From Jiangella aurantiaca (GTDB taxonomy: Bacteria > Actinomycetota > Actinomycetes > Jiangellales > Jiangellaceae): DNA of 37,230 nucleotides. Location of the stretch: the NCBI RefSeq assembly GCF_004349105.1, contig NZ_SMLB01000058.1, forward strand, positions 1 to 37,230, read 5' to 3'. This document shows, one piece after another, positions 8,354 through 18,149 of this stretch. The first letter of the stretch is position 1. Every line of letters begins with the position of its first letter. A program made the position numbers and the translations under genes. The notes under the pieces were generated by a model. The model was given only the letters and a program-made list of their open reading frames with translations. It had not been told where the DNA came from and did not search any database.

Positions 8354-8911
8354 TCAGGGCAACTCCAGTCGCAGGATCGGCCGCTCCGGCGAGCGCCGCG
8401 CGACCTCGGTGAACCCCGCCCGAAGGAACGTCGAGGCGTAGCCGGTACTGGTCGCGCTGGGTGACACGGCGCCGTCGAGCGGGTAGGCCTCGACGGCGGG
8501 CGCGCCGGCATCACGCGCCCACGCCACGGCGGCCTCGACGAGCGCCGACGTGACGCCCTGCCGGCGGTGCCGCTTGCGGATGTAGAAGCAGGTGATCGCC
8601 CAGACGGGGACGTCGTCGACCGGCCGGATCCGCCACGGCCGATCCGCCGCCGGGACGGCCGCCCGCGGCGTCACCTGGCACCAGCCGACCGGCGTCTCAC
8701 CCTGCAACGCCAGCAGACCGGGTGGCGGACCGGCCGAGACCACCGCCCGGAAGTCGGCCCGGTTCTCGGCCGCTTCGCGCTTCCGGTAGGCCGGGCCGAT
8801 GCGCCAGCCCATGCACCAGCAGCGCGCCGCCGGTCCCCCGCTGTCGGCCATCAGCTCCTCGAACGCCGGCCACAGCGCCTCGGTGAGCGGCTCGACCCTT
8901 AGCCCGGCCAC
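8354..8911 (-). CDS. GNAT-family N-acetyltransferase
   Basis: The 185-residue protein has the acetyl-CoA-binding signature of GNAT enzymes. A central strand WAITCFYIRKRHRRQGVTSAL (about residues 104-124) contains the R/Q-x-x-G-x-G/A-type pyrophosphate loop RRQGVT, followed by the helix LVEAAVAWARDAG and the C-terminal AGFTEVARR. The N-terminal ARCWCMGWRIG segment is typical of a subgroup annotated only as GNAT proteins. The substrate is unknown. It starts at GTG, 3 bp after the stop of the oxidoreductase gene, so the two are co-transcribed. They lie upstream of dop, but a link to pupylation is not established. Confidence 0.88.
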   Translation of the reverse strand: MAGLRVEPLTEALWPAFEELMADSGGPAARCWCMGWRIGPAYRKREAAENRADFRAVVSAGPPPGLLALQGETPVGWCQVTPRAAVPAADRPWRIRPVDDVPVWAITCFYIRKRHRRQGVTSALVEAAVAWARDAGAPAVEAYPLDGAVSPSATSTGYASTFLRAGFTEVARRSPERPILRLELP

Positions 8912-8914
8912 GGC

Positions 8915-9940
8915 TCAGCGCAGCGACTCGACCGGTGCGGCCTCGGGATACCGGACGCCCAGCCCGGCCAGCGCCTGGTCCAAGATGTCCGCGATCTCGA
9001 CGGTGTGCGCGAGCGGCATCTCCGGGCACTCGGTGCGCCCTTCGCGGACGGCCTGGGCGACGGCGCGCAGCATCGGCACGTAGCCGCGGCCTTCCTTCTC
9101 CCACTCGAACGTCTTCGTCTCCTCGACGCCGCGAGCCGGTGCCTGCACGAGCCGCATGGCGGTGGCGGCGTGGAACCGCGGCGGCACCTCGATACGTCCG
9201 GTCGTGCCCATGACCAGTGCGGATCCCGGGATCGGCGACACCAGCGACACGTCGAGGTGCGCCCGGACACCGTCGGGCCAGGTGAGGAACAGCCCGGCCT
9301 CGCTGTCGACGCCCTGCTCGTTCAGCGTGCCGGCGACGGTGAGCGCGGACGGCGCGCCGAGCAGCATCTGCGCGAACGCGACCGGGTAGATGCCGACGTC
9401 GAGCAGCACGCCGCCACCGAGCACCGGGTCCCAGAGCCGGTGGGTGCGGTCGGCGGGCGCCACGAAGCCAAGATCGGCCGTCACGGCGCGAACGTCGCCG
9501 ATGGCGCCGTCGGCGACCAGCTGCCGCAGCTGCACGATCAGCGGGTTGAACCGCGTCCACATGGCCTCCATGCAGAACACGCTGCGCTTGCGGGCCAGCT
9601 CGGTCAGCCGGGCGGTCTCGGCCAGCGACGTCGTGAACGCCTTCTCGCACAGCACGGCCTTGCCGGCGTTCAGCGCGTACTCGACCACCGGAGCGTGCTG
9701 CGCGTGCGGCGTCGCGACGTAGACGACGTCGACGGCGGGATCCTCGGCCAGGGCGCGAATGTCGTCGTAGGCCCTGTCGACACCGAACTCCGTGGCGAAC
9801 GCCTCGGCCCGGGCGGGCAGCCGGGAGCTGACCGCGGCCAGCCGGCTGTTCTCCAGGAGTCGCAGGTCGCCGGCGATGTTGCGGGCGATGGCGCCGGTGG
9901 CGACGACGCCCCAGCCGATCGTGCGTTCCGACGTGGTCAT
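8915..9940 (-). CDS. Gfo/Idh/MocA family NAD(P)-dependent oxidoreductase
   Basis: This 341-residue protein begins with a Rossmann fold (IGWGVVATGAIARNIAGDL, residues 8-26). VDVVYVATPHAQH and the CEKAFTTS loop with the conserved Glu-Lys pair (99-100) are typical of this family. The C-terminal alpha/beta domain includes GGGVLLDVGIYPVAF, the active-site region in which a His or Tyr normally acts near the substrate. Members oxidise or reduce sugars, inositols or dihydrodiols, and the substrate cannot be told from sequence. I chose the ATG at 9940 because the product then starts with MTTSERTIGWG, as in relatives, and the upstream extension lacks similarity. It is coupled to the GNAT gene downstream. 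Confidence 0.92.
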   Translation of the reverse strand: MTTSERTIGWGVVATGAIARNIAGDLRLLENSRLAAVSSRLPARAEAFATEFGVDRAYDDIRALAEDPAVDVVYVATPHAQHAPVVEYALNAGKAVLCEKAFTTSLAETARLTELARKRSVFCMEAMWTRFNPLIVQLRQLVADGAIGDVRAVTADLGFVAPADRTHRLWDPVLGGGVLLDVGIYPVAFAQMLLGAPSALTVAGTLNEQGVDSEAGLFLTWPDGVRAHLDVSLVSPIPGSALVMGTTGRIEVPPRFHAATAMRLVQAPARGVEETKTFEWEKEGRGYVPMLRAVAQAVREGRTECPEMPLAHTVEIADILDQALAGLGVRYPEAAPVESLR

Positions 9941-10102
9941 GTACCCAACAATGATGTGTCGGGCCGTGCATCCGCCAATCCGCAGTTCGCAGCCCGACGA
10001 TTGCCCGTCCACATCCGACCGACGACTCGTGGGAGCCTCCGGCCCCCAGTCGTCGCCGGTATGCACGGCCCTCCACGGGACCCTACGCGGCCGCGGTCTC
10101 GT

Positions 10103-10741
10103 ATGATCCGGGCGATGCCCCCGTCCGTCCGCGCCGCCGCCATGGCCCTCGCCGGCACCTGGCCGCGCCGCGCCGCCTGGTTGGTCCTGGCGGCCGCCGT
10201 GCTGGTCACGGCCCTGATCGGCGGGTTCGAGACGGCGTCCGCGCCGGCCCCCGCGAGGGTCGCGCCGGGCGACGCCGTCGACGTCGGGCCGGTCCGGCTG
10301 GCCGCGCAGGCGTGGACGATCCGCGACGACATCGCGACCAGCAGCCTGCAGGACGCTGGCGCGGCCGGCTGGCTGGTCATCGAGGCCGAGGTCACCGCGC
10401 TCACCGACGCCACGACCACGTTCCCGGACACGGCGCTGCGACTACCGCCGGAGCTGCGGCTGGACGGCGCGCCGGATCGCGTCCTGCTGCTCGCCGGCGG
10501 CACGTTCGCGCCGCAACTGCAGCCCGGCCTGCCCGCCCGCGTGGCGCTGCTCTGGCCGGTCGCCGACGGCGTCGATCCGGGCGACGAACTGGCCCTGACC
10601 TACCTGCGGTCCCGGCGCTCCGACAGCACCATCGATGCCGGCCAGATGTGGCGGCCCGGCGGCGTCGCGGCGCACACGGCGCTCCCTCGCGACGACTCCG
10701 CGGGTGACGCGATCGCCGAGGACCCGGAGGACGAGCTGTGA
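10103..10741 (+). CDS. Hypothetical single-pass membrane protein (first of a trio)
   Basis: The 212-residue product is not recognised. An N-terminal hydrophobic segment (AAWLVLAAAVLVTALIGG, about residues 24-41) is followed by a Pro/Ala linker and an extracytoplasmic domain. Its strand pattern (VRLAAQAWTIRDD, GWLVIEAEVTALTD, RVALLWPVADG) recalls the immunoglobulin-like folds of DUF4352-type proteins. This is inference from pattern only. The start could also be the ATG at 10115, as neither has a clear ribosome site. Its TGA overlaps the ATG of the next gene (TGATG). The trio runs against the flanking minus-strand genes. Confidence 0.75.
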   Translation: MIRAMPPSVRAAAMALAGTWPRRAAWLVLAAAVLVTALIGGFETASAPAPARVAPGDAVDVGPVRLAAQAWTIRDDIATSSLQDAGAAGWLVIEAEVTALTDATTTFPDTALRLPPELRLDGAPDRVLLLAGGTFAPQLQPGLPARVALLWPVADGVDPGDELALTYLRSRRSDSTIDAGQMWRPGGVAAHTALPRDDSAGDAIAEDPEDEL

Positions 10742-11445
10742 TGGCGCGGCACCGGAGGGCCCAGCGGCCGTCCCGCGCCGGACTGGTCACGATGACCGTC
10801 GTGGTGATCGCGGCCGGCGCCGTCGTCTCCCGGGCGGACACCTGGTGGCCGGAAGCCGGGCCGTTCGTCACCGAGGCCGAGGTGGGCGAGCCGGTCCACG
10901 TCGAGCCGGTCCGGGTGACGGTGCATGGTGCACGCGCCGCGACGGTGTTGGCCGACGGGCTGAACGACCTCGACAGCGAGGGCGTATGGATCGCCGTGGA
11001 CGTCACTGCGGCGGCGTTGGACCAGCCGGCCGGGATCTCCGGCATGATGCTGCGGGACCGGCGCGGCCGCGAATACGCGTCGTCCAACCGTGTGACGAAC
11101 CCGATGATCGGCAGCACCTTCGACCCGCGGGTGCCCGAGCGCGGTGAGGTGGTCTTCGAAGTGCCGTCCGACGCGCTGGGCCGGTTCACGCTGGTGGTCA
11201 GCCCGGACGCCCCGGGCCGGACGGTGCCGCGGGCCGAGGCCGAAATGCCGTTGCGGGTGGACGAGGCCGCCGACGAGCCGCTGACGCCTCGTTCGCGCGA
11301 CCTCGCGGAGGGGCAGGCAGACACCGGCGCGCGACCAGAGGCCGACGGTCCCCGCGAGCCGTCGGTTCATGCCGCCTGTCCGCCCACCAGGAACGACACG
11401 GTCTGCCTGCACCGACGATCGGACGCCATGGCGGCGGCCGGATGA
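10741..11445 (+). CDS. Hypothetical single-pass membrane protein (second of a trio)
   Basis: The 234-residue product has a basic N-terminus and one membrane segment (GLVTMTVVVIAAGAVV, about residues 14-29). TWWPEAGPF follows directly, and then an extracytoplasmic domain of about 150 residues. That domain contains VRVTVHGARAA, GVWIAVDVTAAALD, MLRDRRGREYASS and RGEVVFEVP, resembling DUF4352-like domains in which a ligand-exposed sandwich follows a membrane anchor. The last ~55 residues are Pro/Arg-rich and look unstructured. I chose the ATG at 10741, though a GTG one codon earlier is possible. The stop overlaps the next start as ATGA (11442-11445). Function is unknown. Confidence 0.78.
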   Translation: MARHRRAQRPSRAGLVTMTVVVIAAGAVVSRADTWWPEAGPFVTEAEVGEPVHVEPVRVTVHGARAATVLADGLNDLDSEGVWIAVDVTAAALDQPAGISGMMLRDRRGREYASSNRVTNPMIGSTFDPRVPERGEVVFEVPSDALGRFTLVVSPDAPGRTVPRAEAEMPLRVDEAADEPLTPRSRDLAEGQADTGARPEADGPREPSVHAACPPTRNDTVCLHRRSDAMAAAG

Positions 11446-11951
11446 GCCGGGCGTGGTGGCGGCGGAACCGGATCGCACTGCCTGCGATGGTCGTCGCGCT
11501 GGCCGGACTGGCCTGGCCGACGTCGCAGGTGGCCCGGGACCTGTGGTGGCCGCGCGGCGAGCACGTCGCCCGGTCCCCCGGCGGCGACGGCTGGGCGACA
11601 GCCGGCGGGCTCTCGCTGCGGCTGGCCGCGTTCGGCCCGGCTGACGAGCTGCCGGACGACCCACTGCCGGACGGGTACACCGTCTGGCGGGCGGAGATCG
11701 CGGCCGACGGCGACCGCGGCGAGCCGCTGGCCTGCACGGCCCAGCTGCAGGATGGCGACGGCCACCGCTACGCGTCCGGGTCGCGCTACCTGCCGTCGTA
11801 CGACGACAAGTCGATCAGTGTGGAGTGCGGCGGCGGCCCGGAGGCCGGCGGCGTCGTGTACTTCCTGCTGCCCGACGACGCCGAGCCGCAGTCCGTCCGC
11901 GTCAGTGCGCTGGAGCTGCTGCCGGAGTACTGGGAGCTGCCGGTGCCGTGA
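11442..11951 (+). CDS. Hypothetical single-pass membrane protein (third of a trio)
   Basis: The 169-residue product has one N-terminal membrane segment (IALPAMVVALAGLAWP, about residues 11-26). LWWPRGEHV follows, matching the WWP-containing junction of the preceding protein, then an extracytoplasmic domain. Shared patterns with its neighbour are DGDGHRYASGSRYLPS against RDRRGREYASSNRV, and GGVVYFLLPDD against GEVVFEVPSD. This supports divergence from a common ancestor. Two cysteines (CTAQL and VECGGG) could form a disulfide. The 3' end overlaps the end of the convergent membrane protein gene by 50 bp. Function is unknown. Confidence 0.78.
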   Translation: MSRAWWRRNRIALPAMVVALAGLAWPTSQVARDLWWPRGEHVARSPGGDGWATAGGLSLRLAAFGPADELPDDPLPDGYTVWRAEIAADGDRGEPLACTAQLQDGDGHRYASGSRYLPSYDDKSISVECGGGPEAGGVVYFLLPDDAEPQSVRVSALELLPEYWELPVP

Positions 11952-13185
11952 CGGGTGCCTCCGCCAGGTCCGCGTCGGGTGCGGCGGGCAGCCGGCTGAC
12001 CAGCGCGTCGGCCGCGGCCGCCAGCAGTGCCGCGGACAGCACCTGCACGAGCACCGTCGTGACGGCGTCCAGCGGGCCGGCCAGCGCCGTCCAGTCCGCG
12101 ACCGGCGCCGGGCCGACGACGAGCCGCGCGACGCCCCACACCAGGTGCCCGGTCAGCCCGACCGCGACGTAGGCCAGGCAGAACAGCAGCGCCGACGTCC
12201 AGCCGGACCGCCAGATCATCGCCAGCCCGCCGGCCAATGGCCCGAATCGGCGCTCGCTGTCCAGACTCGCGCGCCAGGCCCGGGCGACGTTCTGCTCGCC
12301 CACACGGGCGCTGAGCCGGGCCGCGACGCGGAACGGCACCCGTCCGGCCGGCGGTGCGACGGCCTCGGCCGGCTGCGTCCCGTACACAACGGTCCCGAAC
12401 GCCAGCCACGAGATCGGCACCACCAGGCCGGTGACCACACCGGCGACCAGCAGGTCCGTCGCCGGAGCCAGGCCGGCGGCCAGCCCGTCGAGCAGCTCGA
12501 AGCGCTCCGTCAGCTCGCTCCACCAGCCCGCGAGCCGGTCCGCGATCACCCGCCCGGACCACCAATCCCGGCCCTCGCGGATGGCCAGCGCGACGACGAA
12601 GGCGCCGAGCACGATCCAGACGACGTCGCAGTAGCCGGCCAGCACCTGCAGCGCCGTCCGCCGCGCCGACGTCCGCGGCCGCCCGCGCGAGAGCCGCCCG
12701 GCGAGTGACCGCAGCGCCAGCGCGCCGAGCGCCGTCGCCAGCACCGCCGCCGACGCGCCGGCCGGGACGCGGCTGGCGGACTCGCCGGTGGTGACGGCGA
12801 GCGCCGCGGCGTCGTGGGCGGACTCGTAGTAGTACTGGCGCTGGTCCTCGGCGAGCGTGCCGTAGTGCTCGTAGACGACAAGGAACGGGACGATGAGGCT
12901 GCCCAGGACCGCGAACACCGTCCGCGCGCGGCGGCCGCGCGGCACCGTCGAGGGCCGCATGACCAGCAGCATCGCGACCGTGACCAGCATCGCGCCGAGC
13001 GGCACCAGCGCCAGCACCAGGAGGCCGACCACCGCCGAGTGCCGGCCCGCCCACACGGCGGCGTCCAGCGTGTACTCGCGGGCCACCAGCCCGGCCGCCG
13101 CGAGGGCGACCAGCGCCGGCCACGACCGGCGGAGGCGCCGCCCCGCATCGAGCAGGACGGCGCCTCGGCCGGGTGCGATGCTCAG
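11902..13185 (-). CDS. Polytopic membrane protein coupled to ARC (probable CTG start)
   Basis: The product of about 427 residues has several hydrophobic segments (for example [55 protein letters not shown] and [20 protein letters not shown]) and an Ala/Pro-rich C-terminus. I recognise no family. The reading frame has no ATG, GTG or TTG near its upstream end. The first plausible start is a CTG at 13185, whose last bases form CTGA with the arc stop codon, imitating the usual ATGA overlap. A GTG 38 codons further in would remove the first hydrophobic segment. Translational coupling to arc suggests co-production with the proteasome ATPase, but no role is known. Confidence 0.7.
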   Translation of the reverse strand: MSIAPGRGAVLLDAGRRLRRSWPALVALAAAGLVAREYTLDAAVWAGRHSAVVGLLVLALVPLGAMLVTVAMLLVMRPSTVPRGRRARTVFAVLGSLIVPFLVVYEHYGTLAEDQRQYYYESAHDAAALAVTTGESASRVPAGASAAVLATALGALALRSLAGRLSRGRPRTSARRTALQVLAGYCDVVWIVLGAFVVALAIREGRDWWSGRVIADRLAGWWSELTERFELLDGLAAGLAPATDLLVAGVVTGLVVPISWLAFGTVVYGTQPAEAVAPPAGRVPFRVAARLSARVGEQNVARAWRASLDSERRFGPLAGGLAMIWRSGWTSALLFCLAYVAVGLTGHLVWGVARLVVGPAPVADWTALAGPLDAVTTVLVQVLSAALLAAAADALVSRLPAAPDADLAEAPVTAPAAPSTPAAAPAH

Positions 13186-14867
13186 AGGTACTGGCCGGTG
13201 TTGGCCACGGTGTCGATGGAGCGGCCGGCCTCGGTGCCCTGCTTGCCCGAGATGAGCGTCCGGATGTAGACGATGCGCTCGCCCTTCTTGCCGGAGATGC
13301 GCGCCCAGTCGTCGGGGTTCGTCGTGTTCGGGAGGTCCTCGTTCTCCTTGAACTCGTCGAAGCAGGCGGTCAGCAGGTGCTGCACCCGCAGGCCCTTCGC
13401 GCCGGTCTCGAGGAGGTCCTTGATCGCCATCTTCTTCGCGCGGTCGACGATGTTCTGGATCATCGCGCCGGAGTTGAAGTCGCGGAAGTACAGGACTTCC
13501 TTGTCGCCGTTGGCGTAGGTGACCTCGAGGAAGCGGTTCTCCTCGGTCTCGGAGTACATCTTCTCGACCGAGCGCTGGATCATGGCCGCCGTGGTGGCGG
13601 CGGCGTCGCCGCCGTGCTCGGCGAGGTCGTCGGGGTGCAGCGGCAGGGTGGTCGTGAGGTACTTGCTGAAGATGTCGCGGGCCGCCTCGGCGTCGGGCCG
13701 CTCGATCTTGATCTTCACGTCCAGCCGGCCGGGCCGCAGGATCGCGGGGTCGATCATGTCCTCGCGGTTCGAGGCGCCGATGACGATGACGTTCTCGAGA
13801 CTCTCGACGCCGTCGATCTCGCTCAGCAGCTGCGGGACGATGGTGTTCTCGACGTCGGAGGAGACGCCCGAGCCGCGGGTGCGGAACAGGGAGTCCATCT
13901 CGTCGAAGAACACGATGACCGGCGTGCCCTCGCTCGCCTTCTCGCGGGCCCGCTGGAAGACCAGCCGGATGTGCCGCTCGGTCTCGCCGACGTACTTGTT
14001 CAGCAGCTCCGGGCCCTTGATGTTGAGGAAGTACGACTTGTGCTCGGACATCCCCTTGAGCTTCGCGATCTGCTTGGCCAGCGAGTTCGCGACGGCCTTC
14101 GCGATGAGCGTCTTGCCGCAGCCGGGCGGGCCATAGAGCAGGACGCCCTTCGGCGGGCGCAGCTCGTGCTCGCGGAACAGCTCCGCATGCAGGAACGGCA
14201 GCTCGACGGCGTCGCGGATCTGGTCGATCTGCCGGGACAGGCCGCCGATGTCGGAGTAGTCGATGTCGGGGACCTCTTCGAGGATGAGCTCCTCGACCTC
14301 CGACTTCGGGATGCGCTCGTAGACGAACCCGGCGCGCGGCTCGAGCAGCAGGGAGTCGCCCACCCGCAGCCCGGAGTCCTGTAGCGGCGAGGCGATGCGC
14401 ACCACCCGCTCCTCGTCGGTGTGCCCGATGACCAGGGCGCGCTCGCCGTCGGCGAGCAGTTCCTTGAGCATGACGACCTCGCCGACGCGCTCGTACTCGA
14501 GGGCGCGCACGACGTTGAGGGCTTCGTTGAGCATGACCTCCTGGCCCGGCCGGAGCTCGTCGAGCTCGACGTCGGGGCTGACCGCCACCCGCAGCTTCCG
14601 GCCGCCGGTGAACACGTCGACCGTGCCGTCGTCGTACTTGGACAGGTACGTGCCGAATCCGGACGGAGGCTGCGCCAGCCGGTCGATCTCCTCCTTGAGC
14701 GCCACGATCTGGTCGCGAGCTTCGCGGAGGGTGGCCGCCAGCCGCTCGTTCTGGGCGTTCACGGAGGCCAGTCGTGCCTCGAGGAAGGCCACCTCGCCGG
14801 CCATGTCGGACGGCTCGCGTCCGGACCCACGCCGGCCGTGATCGAAGCCATCGTCGTACGACGCCAT
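13182..14867 (-). CDS. arc: Proteasome-associated AAA+ ATPase ARC/Mpa
   Basis: The 561-residue protein unfolds pupylated substrates and threads them into the 20S core. An N-terminal coiled coil (about residues 22-65, [19 protein letters not shown] onward) captures Pup. Two OB-fold interdomain regions follow (~70-200). The AAA+ module has Walker A GPPGCGKT (246-253), Walker [13 protein letters not shown], sensor 1 VIVIGASNR and the arginine-finger region AILRPGRLD. The C-terminus is TGQYL. This is the conserved penultimate-tyrosine motif that docks into the PrcA ring. GAGGAGGTG gives a strong ribosome site before the ATG. The gene is separated from dop by six other genes instead of the close spacing common in mycobacteria. 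Confidence 0.98.
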   Translation of the reverse strand: MASYDDGFDHGRRGSGREPSDMAGEVAFLEARLASVNAQNERLAATLREARDQIVALKEEIDRLAQPPSGFGTYLSKYDDGTVDVFTGGRKLRVAVSPDVELDELRPGQEVMLNEALNVVRALEYERVGEVVMLKELLADGERALVIGHTDEERVVRIASPLQDSGLRVGDSLLLEPRAGFVYERIPKSEVEELILEEVPDIDYSDIGGLSRQIDQIRDAVELPFLHAELFREHELRPPKGVLLYGPPGCGKTLIAKAVANSLAKQIAKLKGMSEHKSYFLNIKGPELLNKYVGETERHIRLVFQRAREKASEGTPVIVFFDEMDSLFRTRGSGVSSDVENTIVPQLLSEIDGVESLENVIVIGASNREDMIDPAILRPGRLDVKIKIERPDAEAARDIFSKYLTTTLPLHPDDLAEHGGDAAATTAAMIQRSVEKMYSETEENRFLEVTYANGDKEVLYFRDFNSGAMIQNIVDRAKKMAIKDLLETGAKGLRVQHLLTACFDEFKENEDLPNTTNPDDWARISGKKGERIVYIRTLISGKQGTEAGRSIDTVANTGQYL

Positions 14868-14892
14868 CTCGCACCTCCTCGGAAGGGGGTCG

Positions 14893-14898
14893 TCTATA
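14893..14898 (-). promoter_or_regulatory. Candidate -10 element upstream of arc
   Basis: TATAGA on the minus strand lies about 26 bp before the arc start, in the 124-bp gap after trmI. It is one of the few AT-rich hexamers there. No good -35 match is visible, so this is tentative. Confidence 0.3.
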
Positions 14899-14991
14899 GC
14901 CAGACCTTACAGTCGCCCGGCCCGAACGCCACGCAGGAGATCAGCTAGTGACCAGATGTTGACTTTCGGTGCCGTCGGACGTGGATACTCC

Positions 14992-15939
<948 letters not shown>

Positions 15940-15951
15940 TCAGCCCGCAGC

Positions 15952-17061
15952 TCAGCGAGTGGCCAATGCGTGGTCGACGTCGGACGTGACGAGAACGCCG
16001 TAGACCCGGCCATCGGCGTCGACCACCAGGTACTCCGTGGCCGGCGTCTCGCGCATCGCCTTGAGGAGGTCGTCGCCGCGGACGTCGAGGGGCAGGATCA
16101 GGCCGTGCTGCAGCGACCGCGACGACTGGCCGATCGTCACCCACGGCCGGCGCTGCTCAGGGATGGCGGCCACCGCGGCCTCGTTCACCAGGCCGGTGGG
16201 GCGGCCGGCACTGTCGACGATCACGAGCGACGTGACGTTGGCCTCGCGGGCCTGCCGCAGCGCCTCGGAGACCGGCAGGTCCGGCGCGACGGGCGCGGCC
16301 CGCCTGGCCAGCGTCCGGGTGTCGAGACGCGGCAGCCGGGCTCGCATGCGGCCGACGTCGAGCGCCTGCGTCGCGCCGCTCCACAGGAGCGCGGCCACCA
16401 GACCGGCCCAGATGATGCTGAACAGCTCCGGCCGGCCGCCGTTGAGCAGGAACGGGAGCACCAGGACGAGCCCGGCCAGCACCTGGCCGGACCGGGCCGC
16501 CACGACGGTGCCGCGGTGCTCGTCGCCGCTGACCCGCCAGACGGCCGCGCGCAGCATGTGCCCGCCGTCCAGCGGCAGGCCGGGCAGCACGTTGAAGACG
16601 CCGACGATGAGGTTGGCGACCGCCAGCTCCCACACCAGGAAGGTCAGGACGCGGTCGTCGATGGCCGTGCTGGCCAGCAGGCCGAGCCCGCCGAGCACCA
16701 GCGACAGCAGCGGGCCGGCCGCCGACACGACGAGGTCGCGGCCCGGCGTGGGCGCGTCGCGCTCGATCTCGGTGTAGCCCCCGAGGAAGTGCAGCGTGAT
16801 GCCACGCACCGGCAGGCCGAGCCGCAGCGCCGTCAGCGCGTGACCGAGCTCGTGCACGAACACCGACACGTACAGCAGCACGGCGAACAGGAACGCGACC
16901 AGGTAGGCGCCGCCGTCGGAGAGCTCGGGAAGGTAGCTGAGCACGATGTCACGACCGCCGAGCGTGATGACGGCGGCCACAAGGAACCAGGTCGGGCTGA
17001 CGTAGACGGGGATGCCCGCGATGCGTCCGAGACTCAGCTGCCGTCCACGACCGGTTGCCAT
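15952..17061 (-). CDS. Site-2 protease family (M50) intramembrane metalloprotease with CBS domains
   Basis: The 369-residue protein has multiple membrane segments. Its zinc site is HELGH (His70, Glu71, His74), with the third ligand in NVLPGLPLDGGHML (Asp165). Both lie within hydrophobic helices, as expected for intramembrane cleavage. A cytoplasmic pair of CBS domains (about residues 245-369, with VTSLVIVDSAGRPTGLV and EYLVVDADGRVYGVLVTSD) probably senses nucleotides. Relatives cleave membrane-bound anti-sigma factors or other membrane proteins, but the substrate here is unknown. The gene is the first of the minus-strand series leading into trmI and arc, and is divergent from the RecB-like nuclease. 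Its 5' end lies 75 bp from that gene. Confidence 0.95.
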   Translation of the reverse strand: MATGRGRQLSLGRIAGIPVYVSPTWFLVAAVITLGGRDIVLSYLPELSDGGAYLVAFLFAVLLYVSVFVHELGHALTALRLGLPVRGITLHFLGGYTEIERDAPTPGRDLVVSAAGPLLSLVLGGLGLLASTAIDDRVLTFLVWELAVANLIVGVFNVLPGLPLDGGHMLRAAVWRVSGDEHRGTVVAARSGQVLAGLVLVLPFLLNGGRPELFSIIWAGLVAALLWSGATQALDVGRMRARLPRLDTRTLARRAAPVAPDLPVSEALRQAREANVTSLVIVDSAGRPTGLVNEAAVAAIPEQRRPWVTIGQSSRSLQHGLILPLDVRGDDLLKAMRETPATEYLVVDADGRVYGVLVTSDVDHALATR

Positions 17062-17136
17062 GATCCAAGGCTACGTGGCCGGGATGGCGGCGTGTGCCGC
17101 CCGGCTCTGTCGGTGGCGTGATCTACAGTCACGAAT

Positions 17137-18042
17137 ATGACCATCCGGACGCGCACCGCCCTCGGGGACGACGACCCCGGGGCCGAGCGCGTGCCGAGCC
17201 TGTCGCCGTCGCGCGCCGCCGACTTCATGACCTGCCCCCTGCTCTACCGCTTCCGCACCATCGACCGGCTGCCCGAGCCGCCCAGCTCCGAGGCCACCCG
17301 CGGCACCGTCGTGCACAGCGTGCTCGAGCGGCTGTACGACCTCCCGGCCGGCGAACGGACGCCCGGCCGCGCGACCGGGATGGTCCGGCCGGCGTGGGAC
17401 GAGCTGCTCGCGGCCGAGCCCGCGGTGGCCGAGCTGTTCGCCGACGACGAGGACGGCTCGGCACTCGCGGCCTGGCTGACCAGCGCCGAAGACCTCGTCG
17501 AGCGGTACTTCGCGCTCGAGGACCCACGCCGCCTCGAGCCGGCCGAGCGCGAGCTGTACGTCGAGACGACGCTCGACTCCGGGCTGCGCCTGCGCGGCTA
17601 CGTCGACCGCCTCGACCGCGCGGAGGCCTCGGGCGACCTCCGCGTCGTCGACTACAAGACCGGCAAGGCGCCGCGGGCCGGGTTCGAGCAGCGGGCGATG
17701 TTCCAGATGCGGTTCTACGCGCTGGTGCTGTGGCGGCTGCACGGGCGGGTGCCGCGGCTGCTGCAGCTGATCTATCTCGGCAGCGGTGAGCTGCTGCGGT
17801 ACGAGCCCGACGAGGCCGACCTGCGGGCGACGGAGCGCAAGCTGGCCGCGCTGTGGGCGGCCATCGAGCGGGCCGCCGCGACCGGCGACTGGCGGGCCAA
17901 CCCCAGCCGGCTGTGCGACTGGTGCTCGCACCAGGCGCTCTGCCCGGCCTACGGCGGCACCCCGCCGCCGCTCCCGGAACGCGTCGACACCACGGACGAC
18001 GACGAGGCCCCCTCGCCCCGCACCTCCCCCGTCGACGCCTGA
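17137..18042 (+). CDS. RecB/AddB-like PD-(D/E)XK exonuclease with probable 4Fe-4S cluster
   Basis: The 301-residue protein is a stand-alone nuclease domain of the RecB family (PDDEXK_1). His60 in RGTVVHSVLERLYD and Asp157 in GYVDRLD are present. Asp172 and Lys174 in VVDYKTGKAP supply the metal and catalytic residues. A QxxxY-type helix (MFQMRFYALVL) follows. Four cysteines, Cys33 in MTCPLLYRF and Cys260, Cys263 and Cys269 in CDWCSHQALCP, have the spacing of the iron-sulfur staple in AddB and Cas4. No helicase domain is attached. It likely acts on DNA ends in repair. No cas genes are nearby. It is conserved beside trmI/arc in many actinobacteria. Confidence 0.94.
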   Translation: MTIRTRTALGDDDPGAERVPSLSPSRAADFMTCPLLYRFRTIDRLPEPPSSEATRGTVVHSVLERLYDLPAGERTPGRATGMVRPAWDELLAAEPAVAELFADDEDGSALAAWLTSAEDLVERYFALEDPRRLEPAERELYVETTLDSGLRLRGYVDRLDRAEASGDLRVVDYKTGKAPRAGFEQRAMFQMRFYALVLWRLHGRVPRLLQLIYLGSGELLRYEPDEADLRATERKLAALWAAIERAAATGDWRANPSRLCDWCSHQALCPAYGGTPPPLPERVDTTDDDEAPSPRTSPVDA

Positions 18043-18088
18043 CGCGCGCTCGGCCGGGCGCCCGTACTTCCGCACGACCCGCCACGAT

Positions 18089-18149
18089 GTTGATCATGGA
18101 GGAATCGGGGTTCACAGTACCGCGGAACCCCGATTCCTCCATGATCAAC
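18089..18149. repeat. Dispersed 25-bp-stem hairpin, copy 2
   Basis: Arms 18089-18113 and 18125-18149 are perfect inverted repeats with an 11-nt loop. The arm sequence equals copy 1 (16-76) except for an A-to-G change balanced by T-to-C in the other arm. It starts 47 bp after the stop codon of the RecB-like gene, again just 3' of a gene, so a terminator-like role is plausible. Confidence 0.9.
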
